Shown in pieces: positions 1-5,028 of a stretch of 5,028 nucleotides of DNA; the first letter of the stretch is position 1, and every line of letters begins with the position of its first letter. Below the pieces are notes generated by a model. It did not search any database, was not told the origin of the DNA, and saw nothing but the letters and a program-made list of their open reading frames with translations. Origin of the DNA: Methylococcaceae bacterium NSP1-2 (lineage in GTDB: Bacteria; Pseudomonadota; Gammaproteobacteria; Methylococcales; Methylomonadaceae); contig NQJH01000201.1 of NCBI GenBank assembly GCA_002256685.1, positions 1 through 5,028 on the forward strand, in the 5' to 3' direction. Position numbers and translations under genes: made by a program.

Positions 1-1434
1 ATCAGCTTTTTCGGTAGGGTCAATAAAACGGGCAAAGCCTCCGTTTCTATTCGCCATTTCTTCTAATAAAAACCGATTCACCGACGTACCAACACCTAGC
101 GCGAACACTCTCGCTGTGCCTATTTTCTCGGCAATTTGTTTAAGCACTTCGGATTCATTGCCGATATAACCGTCGGTTAGAAATATCACCATGCGCAACG
201 TGTTCTCTTTGGCGGGCTTACCGAACGCTTGTTGTATTGACGTAGTCACTTCCGTACCACCATCGGCAGTCAGTCCTTCTACATAACGCAAGCTTTGTTT
301 AATATTTTCAGGGGTAGCGGCAACAGGTTCAGCGGTAAATTCTTCGGCATTATTACTAAAACGAATAATGCGAAAATAATCATTCGGATGCAGATTATGC
401 AGGGCGTGTAGCATAAATTGCTTACTGGCTTCTATCGGTTCGCCGCTCATAGAGCCAGAGGTATCTAACACAAACACCATTTCTCGCGCAGCAATGTCTT
501 TAACAGCGGGTAGGGCGGGTGGCTCTAATTGAAGGCTAAAAAAACCGCCGCGTTCATCTTGATGGGCTAATAAACCCGCTTGGGTTTTAGTACCACTTAA
601 ACGGTAACGCAACACAAAATCTTTGTTATCGATGGTTTTGCCATCGGCTAAATGAATCATCCGTTGGGTAGACGATACTTTTTCTTCACGAATAGAGTGA
701 GTTTTACTGCTAAGTTCAGCAATCGGTAAACCTGCATCCAAATCAACGGTGATAGAAACGCGGTCTTTATCAATAATTGCTGGGCTGTTTAATTCGGCAA
801 CTTCTGGATAAGCGGGTAGTTTTTCCACTTCCCATTGCCCTAGTTTAGTTTTGCTGTTCACTTCAGCGACAGGTGTTGGCGGCACACCCGCACCCGCAGG
901 TTGATAACGCGGACCAACAATGAGCGGTAACACCAATTCATATTGCCCATCGACTTTAGGCAAGGTTTGAATATAGGTTAGCGTCACCTGCACAGGAAGA
1001 TTAGGCATTAAATTAGCAATATCTTGCGTGAACATATTCGGACGATTCTCTGTTAGTAATGACGCGGCTTTACCTTGTTGTTTCGCCTGTTCAAAAGTGG
1101 CTTTGGCTTCTTCGATACGTTTAATTTTTGCTTGCACGCGCTCATCACCGACTTCCATCACCATTTCATGCACAGCGGCATTTTGATTGAGTGGAAACAA
1201 ATACGTTGCGTGTAAGGCTTTATCGCTAGGATTGGTAAAGGTTTGTTTGACGGTCACCGTGACTAAATCACCTTTCACTTTGGCAAGCATCTCCGTTTTT
1301 AGTAGCGGAAAGTTTATTTTCTTACCATCAGCGGCGATGGCTTCAATCGTACCGCCGATGTCCTGAGTCGCACTAGCGGAACAGGTCAACAGCAACAACA
1401 TGAGACCAGCGGTGTATTTAATAAGATTTAACAT
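1..1434 (-). CDS. Secreted VIT + VWA domain protein, likely exosortase substrate (3' end outside window)
   Basis: 478 residues are visible; the C-terminus runs off the window. Residues 1-22 form a signal peptide: Lys6, a Leu-rich core, and an Ala-Ser-Ala site before Thr23. Cys18 is a poor lipobox match, so signal peptidase I is favoured. Residues about 45-165 are a VIT (inter-alpha-trypsin inhibitor type) domain, with FTNPSDKALHATYLFPL at 66-82 and a typical KATFEQAKQQGKAASLL stretch at 111-127. A linker leads to a von Willebrand A domain from about residue 318, with a complete metal-binding MIDAS site: D324-T-S-G-S328, Thr394 and Asp421. The ATG at 1434 has a strong AGGAGA 6 nt upstream and overlaps the end of the exosortase gene by 17 bp, so translational coupling is likely. 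VIT/VWA proteins are known sortase targets in marine proteobacteria, and some are linked to exosortases. An exosortase-anchored surface adhesin-like protein is therefore inferred, but the sorting signal would lie beyond base 1. Domain calls are firm; the cellular role is not. Confidence 0.9.
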   Translation of the reverse strand, partial: MLNLIKYTAGLMLLLLTCSASATQDIGGTIEAIAADGKKINFPLLKTEMLAKVKGDLVTVTVKQTFTNPSDKALHATYLFPLNQNAAVHEMVMEVGDERVQAKIKRIEEAKATFEQAKQQGKAASLLTENRPNMFTQDIANLMPNLPVQVTLTYIQTLPKVDGQYELVLPLIVGPRYQPAGAGVPPTPVAEVNSKTKLGQWEVEKLPAYPEVAELNSPAIIDKDRVSITVDLDAGLPIAELSSKTHSIREEKVSSTQRMIHLADGKTIDNKDFVLRYRLSGTKTQAGLLAHQDERGGFFSLQLEPPALPAVKDIAAREMVFVLDTSGSMSGEPIEASKQFMLHALHNLHPNDYFRIIRFSNNAEEFTAEPVAATPENIKQSLRYVEGLTADGGTEVTTSIQQAFGKPAKENTLRMVIFLTDGYIGNESEVLKQIAEKIGTARVFALGVGTSVNRFLLEEMANRNGGFARFIDPTEKAD

Positions 1435-2950
1435 GACGATTCTCCTGAAAGTTTAAATCTAAGGCGGCAAACAGGGCGTTATCCCAGTCGGATGCTTTAG
1501 AGTCGGGGGTATAAAGTGGGGTAATACGTTGTAAGGCATACCAAGTGCTGTGCGGTTGTTGCAACCAACGCCACACCACCTCAGACACATTGGTCGTAAA
1601 CTGCCCTTGTTCAGAATAAAAACTGACCGCAACCCGCCACTGTGAGCCATCTTTGGCAGTCGCGATATAAATAGCGGTAGGTAACGGTTGATAGTGAACA
1701 CCTTGATACTGCACTTCAAAACCCAGACCGCGCAGACAATCATCGGGCGTGTGCAAATGCCGTAAGGGAGAATTGGTGCGAATTAATAGCACGCTACTGT
1801 CGCCATAGCGTGTTTTGATTGCCGTGCCGCCGTATTGAGTGAAGTAGTTTTGTTCTTGTTGGCTGAGTGCTACGGTTTGTCCGTATTGTCCATTTAGATA
1901 GATGGGTAAATTTAAAGCGGTGTTTGTGTCGGAAACATCCAACGGTTGACGGGGTAAGGAGATAATGACGGCGGCGAGTATGACAAAGCCGAAAGCGACC
2001 AACTTATCATTCCCACGCGCCAGATAAGGGCGGAGTAAAATAGCTTTAGCTGTTTTTACTTCAATAGCTAAAGCTATTGGACTCCTGTCACCACCAGAGG
2101 ATACACGCCGACCACTCAACCAAGCCAACGGCAACGCCGCCACCAGCAAACAAAACAGCCCAATCAAATCATGATAAGGCTGTGCCATCACATCAATGCC
2201 ACCGATTTTTTCAGGATAGGCGATAAACGTCGCCAAAAAACTAATGCGAATCACATTAGCCAACAACGCACTCGCCAGCGTCACCAAGCCGATTAACAAC
2301 CCTCTTAATAAGCTGGGTCTAAATACACACATCAAAGTCGCATACAACAGACACAACAACGTGATACTACGCACGCCAGAACAAGGCAAATCCACCAACA
2401 CATCACGCCCTGCCAATAAAATTCGTATTCCTGCACACTGCACCGAGTCAAACAGCCCTTGCAACAACAAACACGCGCCATCCGCTGATAAATGTTGCAG
2501 CCAAAAACCAATCAGCCGTTGCAAAATTCGCTCTATCGGCAATGAAAACGCAAACAACACTGCCAACCAACCCGCTGACAACGCGTTTTTTCTATCGCCC
2601 ACGTTAACTAATAAACCAATCGCATACACATCGACCGCTAACGCCACTGCCCCCAATACATTCACCGCAAAAATCTGTCCGATGCCGCGTATGAAAGCCG
2701 TGCCTAACAATAAAATAATCGCTCGTTTATGCGTGTTGTGATGAATAACTTGTTTAGCACTGCACACACTCCAAACAAATAACCCCGCGCACAGCAAAAA
2801 CACCCAGCCGCCTTGTGAATCCTGCGCAGGATCAAGCCAACTGTTGACCAGCCAAGCAATGGGGTCGATAGCCATCAATAGCATTCCTAGTCCAACCAAT
2901 AACTGGTAAACAGAAAGCTGAGGCGAATGTGATTTAAGGTGAGTGTCCAT
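1418..2950 (-). CDS. Exosortase with C-terminal EpsI-like periplasmic domain
   Basis: Integral inner-membrane cysteine transpeptidase-like enzyme of the exosortase/archaeosortase family. These cut C-terminal PEP-CTERM-like signals from exported proteins. Numbering is from the upstream TTG at 2983; subtract 11 for the chosen ATG at 2950. About eight hydrophobic segments fill residues 24-290. The catalytic triad is visible: Cys201 in VDLPCSGVRSI, Arg246 in LANVIRIS, and His271 in QPYHDLIG. A ninth segment (about 327-344) leads to a periplasmic domain (345-521) with HTPDDCLRGLGF at 411-422, matching the His/Cys signature of EpsI proteins. The fusion makes it longer than core exosortases, which are usually around 300 residues or fewer. 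The longer TTG start has no Shine-Dalgarno sequence. The ATG follows a weak AAAGA and is preferred, giving 510 residues. The neighbouring VIT/VWA gene is the likely substrate. The lettered subfamily is not certain; an XrtT-like assignment is possible but not provable here. Residues 300-318 are encoded by a palindromic element. Confidence 0.9.
   Translation of the reverse strand: MDTHLKSHSPQLSVYQLLVGLGMLLMAIDPIAWLVNSWLDPAQDSQGGWVFLLCAGLFVWSVCSAKQVIHHNTHKRAIILLLGTAFIRGIGQIFAVNVLGAVALAVDVYAIGLLVNVGDRKNALSAGWLAVLFAFSLPIERILQRLIGFWLQHLSADGACLLLQGLFDSVQCAGIRILLAGRDVLVDLPCSGVRSITLLCLLYATLMCVFRPSLLRGLLIGLVTLASALLANVIRISFLATFIAYPEKIGGIDVMAQPYHDLIGLFCLLVAALPLAWLSGRRVSSGGDRSPIALAIEVKTAKAILLRPYLARGNDKLVAFGFVILAAVIISLPRQPLDVSDTNTALNLPIYLNGQYGQTVALSQQEQNYFTQYGGTAIKTRYGDSSVLLIRTNSPLRHLHTPDDCLRGLGFEVQYQGVHYQPLPTAIYIATAKDGSQWRVAVSFYSEQGQFTTNVSEVVWRWLQQPHSTWYALQRITPLYTPDSKASDWDNALFAALDLNFQENRHVKSY
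1441..1446 (-). promoter_or_regulatory. Strong ribosome binding site of the VIT/VWA gene
   Basis: On the minus strand AGGAGA lies 6 nt before the ATG at 1434, inside the final codons of the upstream exosortase gene. It fixes the start of the VIT/VWA protein and shows that this gene is initiated efficiently in its own right even though it overlaps the gene before it. Confidence 0.75.
2032..2085. repeat. 54-bp imperfect palindrome inside the exosortase gene
   Basis: Outer arms GGAGT (2032-2036) and ACTCC (2081-2085) flank perfect 13-bp inner arms, AATAGCTTTAGCT (2039-2051) and AGCTAAAGCTATT (2066-2078). The inner arms are separated by a 14-bp loop, with 2-bp mismatched spacers between inner and outer arms. 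The element keeps the reading frame open and encodes residues 300-318 (numbered from 2983), a linker between the last exosortase-core membrane helix and the helix before the EpsI-like domain. The design resembles small dispersed palindromic elements that insert in frame into genes, but copy number elsewhere cannot be seen from this window. It could alternatively act as an mRNA hairpin. Confidence 0.6.
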
Positions 2951-3000
2951 GTCTTTAGTGTGACTGGACAATGTGCAGGGCAAATGGTGAGGCTAAGGAT

Positions 3001-3029
3001 TTTTTATGGAGTTTTTGTGCAGATAGCAA
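3001..3029 (-). promoter_or_regulatory. Weak candidate promoter for the exosortase-VIT/VWA operon
   Basis: On the minus strand TTGCTA (3029-3024) and TAAAAA (3006-3001) are spaced by 17 nt, with four of six consensus matches each. It lies about 50 bp upstream of the preferred ATG at 2950 and just downstream of the 18-bp palindrome. The match is modest, so this is a suggestion only. Confidence 0.25.
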
Positions 3030-3034
3030 CGGCG

Positions 3035-3052
3035 TACAAACCTAGGTTTGTA
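3035..3052. promoter_or_regulatory. Perfect 18-bp palindrome, candidate operator
   Basis: TACAAACCTAGGTTTGTA is identical to its reverse complement, with no central spacer. It sits in the divergent intergenic region between the exosortase operon (minus strand) and orn (plus strand). Its right arm overlaps a possible -35 element for orn, and it lies just upstream of a possible exosortase promoter. Symmetry, length and position suggest a dimeric regulator site. A dispersed palindromic repeat is the alternative. The regulator is unknown. Confidence 0.5.
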
Positions 3053-3078
3053 TTTCATTCACGCTGGCGCGTTATACT
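3048..3078 (+). promoter_or_regulatory. Candidate sigma-70 promoter reading toward orn-crcB
   Basis: The -10 hexamer TATACT (3073-3078) matches consensus in five of six positions. The only -35-like sequence is TTGTAT (3048-3053) at a long 19-bp spacing, overlapping the right arm of the palindrome at 3035-3052. Use of this promoter would leave an mRNA leader of roughly 190 nt before orn. Confidence 0.35.
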
Positions 3079-3163
3079 GTTTATAGGTCTGGTCTATATC
3101 AACTCGCATCAGTAAACCTTTTCTATTGTTCATTTTTCATTAGTCCGTTTTAAGGTTGAAACC

Positions 3164-3245
3164 ACCATAGGTTAGATTACCGCTTTTTGATAATCGAAGA
3201 ACCATGCGGTTAGACGATAGAAGCCTGCAATGCTACACTAACCGC
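3164..3245 (+). repeat. Short direct and inverted repeats ahead of orn
   Basis: ACCATAGGTTAGA (3164-3176) and ACCATGCGGTTAGA (3201-3214) are near-identical direct repeats differing by a one-base insertion and one substitution. GCGGTTAG (3206-3213) is also the perfect inverted partner of CTAACCGC (3238-3245), with a 24-nt loop. The block ends 27 bp before the orn start codon. It could be paired regulator sites or a leader hairpin; it is not a recognised riboswitch. Confidence 0.3.
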
Positions 3246-3272
3246 CACTTTTAAAACACGGGACTCAACACT

Positions 3273-3818
3273 ATGGCACAAGATTCACAGCACTTAATCT
3301 GGATAGATTTAGAAATGACGGGGCTTAATCCCGACACTGATCTGATTATTGAAATTGCAACCATCATCACTGATAAAGACTTAAATATTCTGGCACAAGG
3401 TCCAGTTATTGCGGTGCATCAATCCGATGCAGCACTGGCGGCGATGGATGATTGGAATCAATTGCATCATGGGCAATCGGGCTTGATTGACCGCGTTAAG
3501 GCTTCAACGATTGATGATGCTGAGGCTGAACGTTTAACAATTGAATTTCTTAAACAATGGGTGCCTGCTAATACGTCACCGATTTGCGGTAATAGCATTG
3601 GGCAGGATCGGCGTTTTTTAGTGCGCTATATGCCTGAGTTGGAAGCCTATTTTCATTATCGTAATATTGATGTGTCTACACTGAAAGAACTTGCCGCCCG
3701 TTGGGCTCCTGCGTTAAAAGATGGCTTTAAAAAAGAAACTAAGCATCAAGCCTTAGACGACATTATTGAATCCATTGAAGAACTGCGTTATTACCGCGAA
3801 CATTTTATTAAATTCTAA
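3273..3818 (+). CDS. orn: Oligoribonuclease
   Basis: Cytoplasmic 3'-to-5' exoribonuclease that degrades very short RNAs, especially dinucleotides, to mononucleotides. In the family this includes pGpG, the breakdown product of cyclic-di-GMP. All five DEDDh catalytic residues are present at the positions known for the family: Asp12 and Glu14 in WIDLEMTGL, Asp112 in GQDRRF, His158, and Asp163 in HQALDDI. The length of 181 residues is standard for the full-length enzyme. The ATG is preceded by a weak GGGA at 3260-3263. crcB starts 2 nt after the stop codon, so the two genes are probably co-transcribed. Nothing looks truncated or altered. Confidence 0.97.
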   Translation: MAQDSQHLIWIDLEMTGLNPDTDLIIEIATIITDKDLNILAQGPVIAVHQSDAALAAMDDWNQLHHGQSGLIDRVKASTIDDAEAERLTIEFLKQWVPANTSPICGNSIGQDRRFLVRYMPELEAYFHYRNIDVSTLKELAARWAPALKDGFKKETKHQALDDIIESIEELRYYREHFIKF

Positions 3819-3820
3819 GC

Positions 3821-4225
3821 ATGAATCAGTTGATTGTGGTCGCACTGGGCGGCGCGTGTGGCGCGATAACGCGCTTTTTAGTGTCGTCTGGATTGTATCA
3901 ATGGTTAGGGCGTGACTTTCCTTACGGCACGTTGGTCGTTAATGTCGTAGGTTCGTTTTTAATGGGTTTGTTGACGGAAGCACTGATTCTGCACCGCATC
4001 AGCATTGGCATGGAGTATAGAGCTGCTATTCTAATCGGTTTTATTGGCGCGTTTACCACTTTTTCTACCTTTTCTTTAGAAACCTTTTATTTGCTAGAGC
4101 AGGGCAGTTTAAGCAAAGCGGTATTAAATATCGCGGTCAGCGTAGGCGGTTGTTTATTTGCGGTTTGGCTAGGTTTATTGTGTTGCATAAAGTCGCTCTA
4201 CCTATGGAACATCGCGCTGCAATGA
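3821..4225 (+). CDS. crcB: Fluoride channel CrcB (Fluc), with an unusual C-terminal tail
   Basis: Small inner-membrane fluoride channel that works as an antiparallel dimer and lets toxic F- leave the cell. The four-helix family pattern is intact: GGACGAITRF at 10-19 in TM1, GTLVVNVVGSFLMG at 36-49 in TM2, GAFTTFSTFSLE at 75-86 (the TM3 break with its channel-lining Phe residues), and TM4 ending at WLGLL (116-120). Homologues usually end a few residues after this point. Here about 14 more residues follow (CCIKSLYLWNIALQ). These appear to be an out-of-frame reading of a duplicated crcB segment downstream. The start lies 2 nt after orn with no clear Shine-Dalgarno sequence, so translational coupling to orn is likely. 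The core should be functional; the effect of the tail is unknown. Confidence 0.93.
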   Translation: MNQLIVVALGGACGAITRFLVSSGLYQWLGRDFPYGTLVVNVVGSFLMGLLTEALILHRISIGMEYRAAILIGFIGAFTTFSTFSLETFYLLEQGSLSKAVLNIAVSVGGCLFAVWLGLLCCIKSLYLWNIALQ

Positions 4226-4404
4226 TGGTAATTATGCTGGGTGGTTATTTAACACTATCAGGTTTATATATCATTTTATTTTTGATAGAACAAGGTTATT
4301 CATTTGATAGTCATTTGAATGCGATGCTAGGCGTTTTTGTCGGAAATGGCTTGTTGTGTATGTTTGTAATTTGGTTGGGATTGGTGGTAGGCAAGCAGAT
4401 ATGA
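4150..4404 (+). pseudogene. Partial duplicate of crcB (TM3-TM4 half), possibly a small membrane protein
   Basis: The open frame overlaps the end of crcB in the -1 frame. From about 4180 it encodes LHKVALPMEHRAAM, closely matching LHRISIGMEYRAAI inside CrcB. It continues with two hydrophobic segments sharing the LIEQG/LLEQG and LN landmarks and a terminal IWLGL/VWLGL. The copy therefore covers TM3 and TM4 only. The TM3 break motif GAFTTFSTF has become GGYLTLSGL, losing the channel Phe residues. The ending WLGLVVGKQI looks like a normal CrcB terminus. No Shine-Dalgarno sequence precedes the internal ATG at 4204, which would give 66 residues, and no canonical slippery heptamer joins it to crcB. 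Best read as a decaying tandem partial duplication. A small two-helix protein, or a frameshift-linked extension of CrcB, remains possible. Confidence 0.55.
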
Positions 4405-4446
4405 GCTCAAAAGTAGTTTCCCATAACGTTAAGCTATAAAATGTTT

Positions 4447-4476
4447 TTGCTCTATTTGTGTTATTAATGCTACTAT
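4447..4476 (+). promoter_or_regulatory. Candidate promoter for the cold-shock gene
   Basis: TTGCTC (4447-4452) and TACTAT (4471-4476) are separated by 18 bp, each matching four of six consensus positions. Transcription starting near 4483 would give a leader of about 85 nt. Structured leaders are common on cold-shock mRNAs; here the possible leader contains a small CTTCAA/TTGAGG stem near 4502-4515. No other convincing feature was seen between 4405 and 4567. Confidence 0.35.
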
Positions 4477-4567
4477 TGGTTGCAGTGAAAGTTTGAGCCA
4501 GCTTCAATTTTGAGGTTGGGATTTGTAAAGCCAGTTAAGTGGCGATTTTTTAAGAATAGAGTGATAT

Positions 4568-4780
4568 ATGTCAGATCAAGTTGTAGGTACCGTTAAGTGG
4601 TTCAATGATGAAAAAGGTTTCGGATTTATTGAGCAAGAGGGTGGTAAAGATGTTTTTGTTCATCACAGTGCAATTAACGGTACTGGCCGCAAAACCTTGA
4701 GAGAAGGTCAAACAGTTACTATGCAAGTAACTCAAGGCGCAAAAGGTCCGCAAGCAGAAAATGTAACTGTAACTGCGTAA
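4568..4780 (+). CDS. csp: CspA-family cold-shock protein
   Basis: A 70-residue single cold-shock domain protein, the standard family length. It binds single-stranded RNA and DNA in the cytoplasm and loosens mRNA structure, often at low temperature. The RNP1 motif KGFGFI lies at 16-21 and RNP2 (VFVHHS) at 29-34, within an OB-fold that begins GTVKWFNDEKG. Aromatic nucleic-acid-contacting residues Trp11, Phe18, Phe20, Phe30 and His32 are all present. The ATG follows only a weak AGAG at short spacing. The gene is monocistronic, with its own terminator at 4795-4834. Bacteria usually carry several paralogues, so the exact letter and cold-inducibility cannot be told from sequence. Confidence 0.95.
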   Translation: MSDQVVGTVKWFNDEKGFGFIEQEGGKDVFVHHSAINGTGRKTLREGQTVTMQVTQGAKGPQAENVTVTA

Positions 4781-4794
4781 CAGGCTCATAATAA

Positions 4795-4834
4795 AAAAAA
4801 AGCCCAAAAGCCGATCGGCTTTTGGGCTTTTTTT
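4795..4834. terminator. Bidirectional intrinsic terminator between csp and dxs
   Basis: This is a perfect 40-bp palindrome centred between 4814 and 4815. A GC-containing stem, GCCCAAAAGCC pairing with GGCTTTTGGGC, encloses GATC. It is flanked by a run of A on the left and T on the right, so each strand reads as a hairpin followed by a U-tract. It lies 15 bp after the csp stop codon and 18 bp after the dxs stop codon on the other strand, so it can serve both convergent genes. Confidence 0.93.
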
Positions 4835-4851
4835 ATGGTCAGTTTTTTGTT

Positions 4852-5028
4852 TTAAGCGCAAAACGATTCAATCTGCGCTAAGATTCCGTGCGTATCCAAG
4901 TTACACAAAGCCAACAATTCCTCGCGTGTGCCTTGTTCGACAAAGCTATCCGGCAGACCGATAGCTAACACGGGCATTAAAATCCGTTGGGCTTGTAAAA
5001 AATCATTGACCCCGCTACCTGCACCGCC
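4852..5028 (-). CDS. dxs: 1-Deoxy-D-xylulose-5-phosphate synthase, C-terminal fragment at window edge
   Basis: Only the last 58 residues plus the stop codon are inside the window; the gene continues past base 5028. The enzyme condenses pyruvate and glyceraldehyde 3-phosphate using thiamine diphosphate, the first step of the MEP isoprenoid pathway. The visible part is the end of the C-terminal transketolase-like domain: GGAGSGVNDFL, then IGLPDSFVEQGTREELL, then LDTHGILAQIESF. These match the family landmarks GGAGSxVNE, IGLPDxF, QG/HGxxxEL and GLDxxGI in order and spacing. The N-terminal thiamine-diphosphate-binding part cannot be checked. The gene converges on csp and shares its terminator. 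Confidence 0.93.
   Translation of the reverse strand, partial: GGAGSGVNDFLQAQRILMPVLAIGLPDSFVEQGTREELLALCNLDTHGILAQIESFCA

Larger units (their letters stand above)
2951..3272. other. Divergent intergenic region between the exosortase operon and orn
   Basis: There is no convincing coding sequence in these 322 bp. They contain the 18-bp palindrome, weak promoter-like sequences facing both ways, and the short repeats before orn. The remaining sequence is AT-rich and unremarkable. Confidence 0.6.

Noticed and set aside
1459..1743. Minus-strand open frame of 94 codons within the EpsI-like part of the exosortase
   Set aside because: It is an alternative frame of a supported gene, with no ribosome binding site or recognisable motif.
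2244..2741. Plus-strand open frame of 165 codons inside the exosortase gene
   Set aside because: It is antisense to a clearly recognisable exosortase core, is rich in Asn, Thr, Pro and Lys as expected from the complement of a hydrophobic protein gene, and has no domain signature.
2951..2983. TTG start adding 11 residues to the exosortase
   Set aside because: No Shine-Dalgarno sequence precedes the TTG and the added residues have no family support; the ATG at 2950 is better placed, though its own site is weak.
3053..3272. Fluoride riboswitch controlling orn-crcB
   Set aside because: I looked for the crcB RNA motif because of the fluoride channel gene but saw no convincing match; the leader repeats do not resemble it.
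4150..4200. Programmed -1 frameshift joining crcB to the half-copy
   Set aside because: No X-XXY-YYZ slippery heptamer in the crcB frame was found near the overlap, and CrcB is already complete before it; kept only as a remote possibility.
4271..4507. Minus-strand open frame of 78 codons opposite the crcB half-copy and the csp upstream region
   Set aside because: It is antisense to the recognisable CrcB-like frame, spans a probable promoter region, and has no motif or ribosome binding site.
4571..4861. Minus-strand open frame of 96 codons opposite csp
   Set aside because: It runs through the terminator palindrome and lies antisense to a definite cold-shock gene; it is a shadow frame.

Overview
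The window looks like chromosomal DNA of a moderately AT-rich proteobacterium, most likely a gammaproteobacterium. The clues are a canonical DEDDh oligoribonuclease, a CspA-type cold-shock gene, Dxs, and an exosortase system of the kind found in Gram-negative envelope- and polymer-producing bacteria. A sulfur-oxidising Thiotrichales-like host is only a guess from overall flavour; nothing here proves it.

Layout. (1) 1-2950, minus strand: a two-gene operon. The upstream gene (2950 to 1418) is a membrane exosortase with the Cys/Arg/His catalytic triad, followed by a periplasmic EpsI-like domain. It overlaps by 17 bp the start of a secreted VIT + VWA domain protein (1434 to beyond base 1), which has a strong Shine-Dalgarno sequence. 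The pairing suggests a dedicated enzyme/substrate system in which the exosortase anchors or processes the VIT/VWA protein. The decisive C-terminal sorting signal lies outside the window. The exosortase gene carries an in-frame 54-bp imperfect palindrome exactly in the linker between its two domains.

(2) 2951-3272: a divergent intergenic region with a perfect 18-bp palindrome, candidate promoters in both directions, and short repeats ahead of orn.

(3) 3273-4404, plus strand: orn (oligoribonuclease) followed 2 nt later by crcB (fluoride channel). Directly after crcB, overlapping it in another frame, is an open frame resembling the second half of CrcB (TM3-TM4) with its pore motif degenerated. 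This is a probable tandem partial duplication, and its junction appears to have given crcB an aberrant C-terminal tail.

(4) 4405-5028: a short intergenic region with a possible promoter, a CspA-family cold-shock gene, a 40-bp perfect-palindrome terminator, and the convergent 3' end of dxs on the minus strand. The terminator probably serves both csp and dxs.

The orn, csp and dxs genes are ordinary housekeeping functions. The parts worth attention are the exosortase-VIT/VWA pair, the palindromic insertion in its linker, and the crcB partial duplication.
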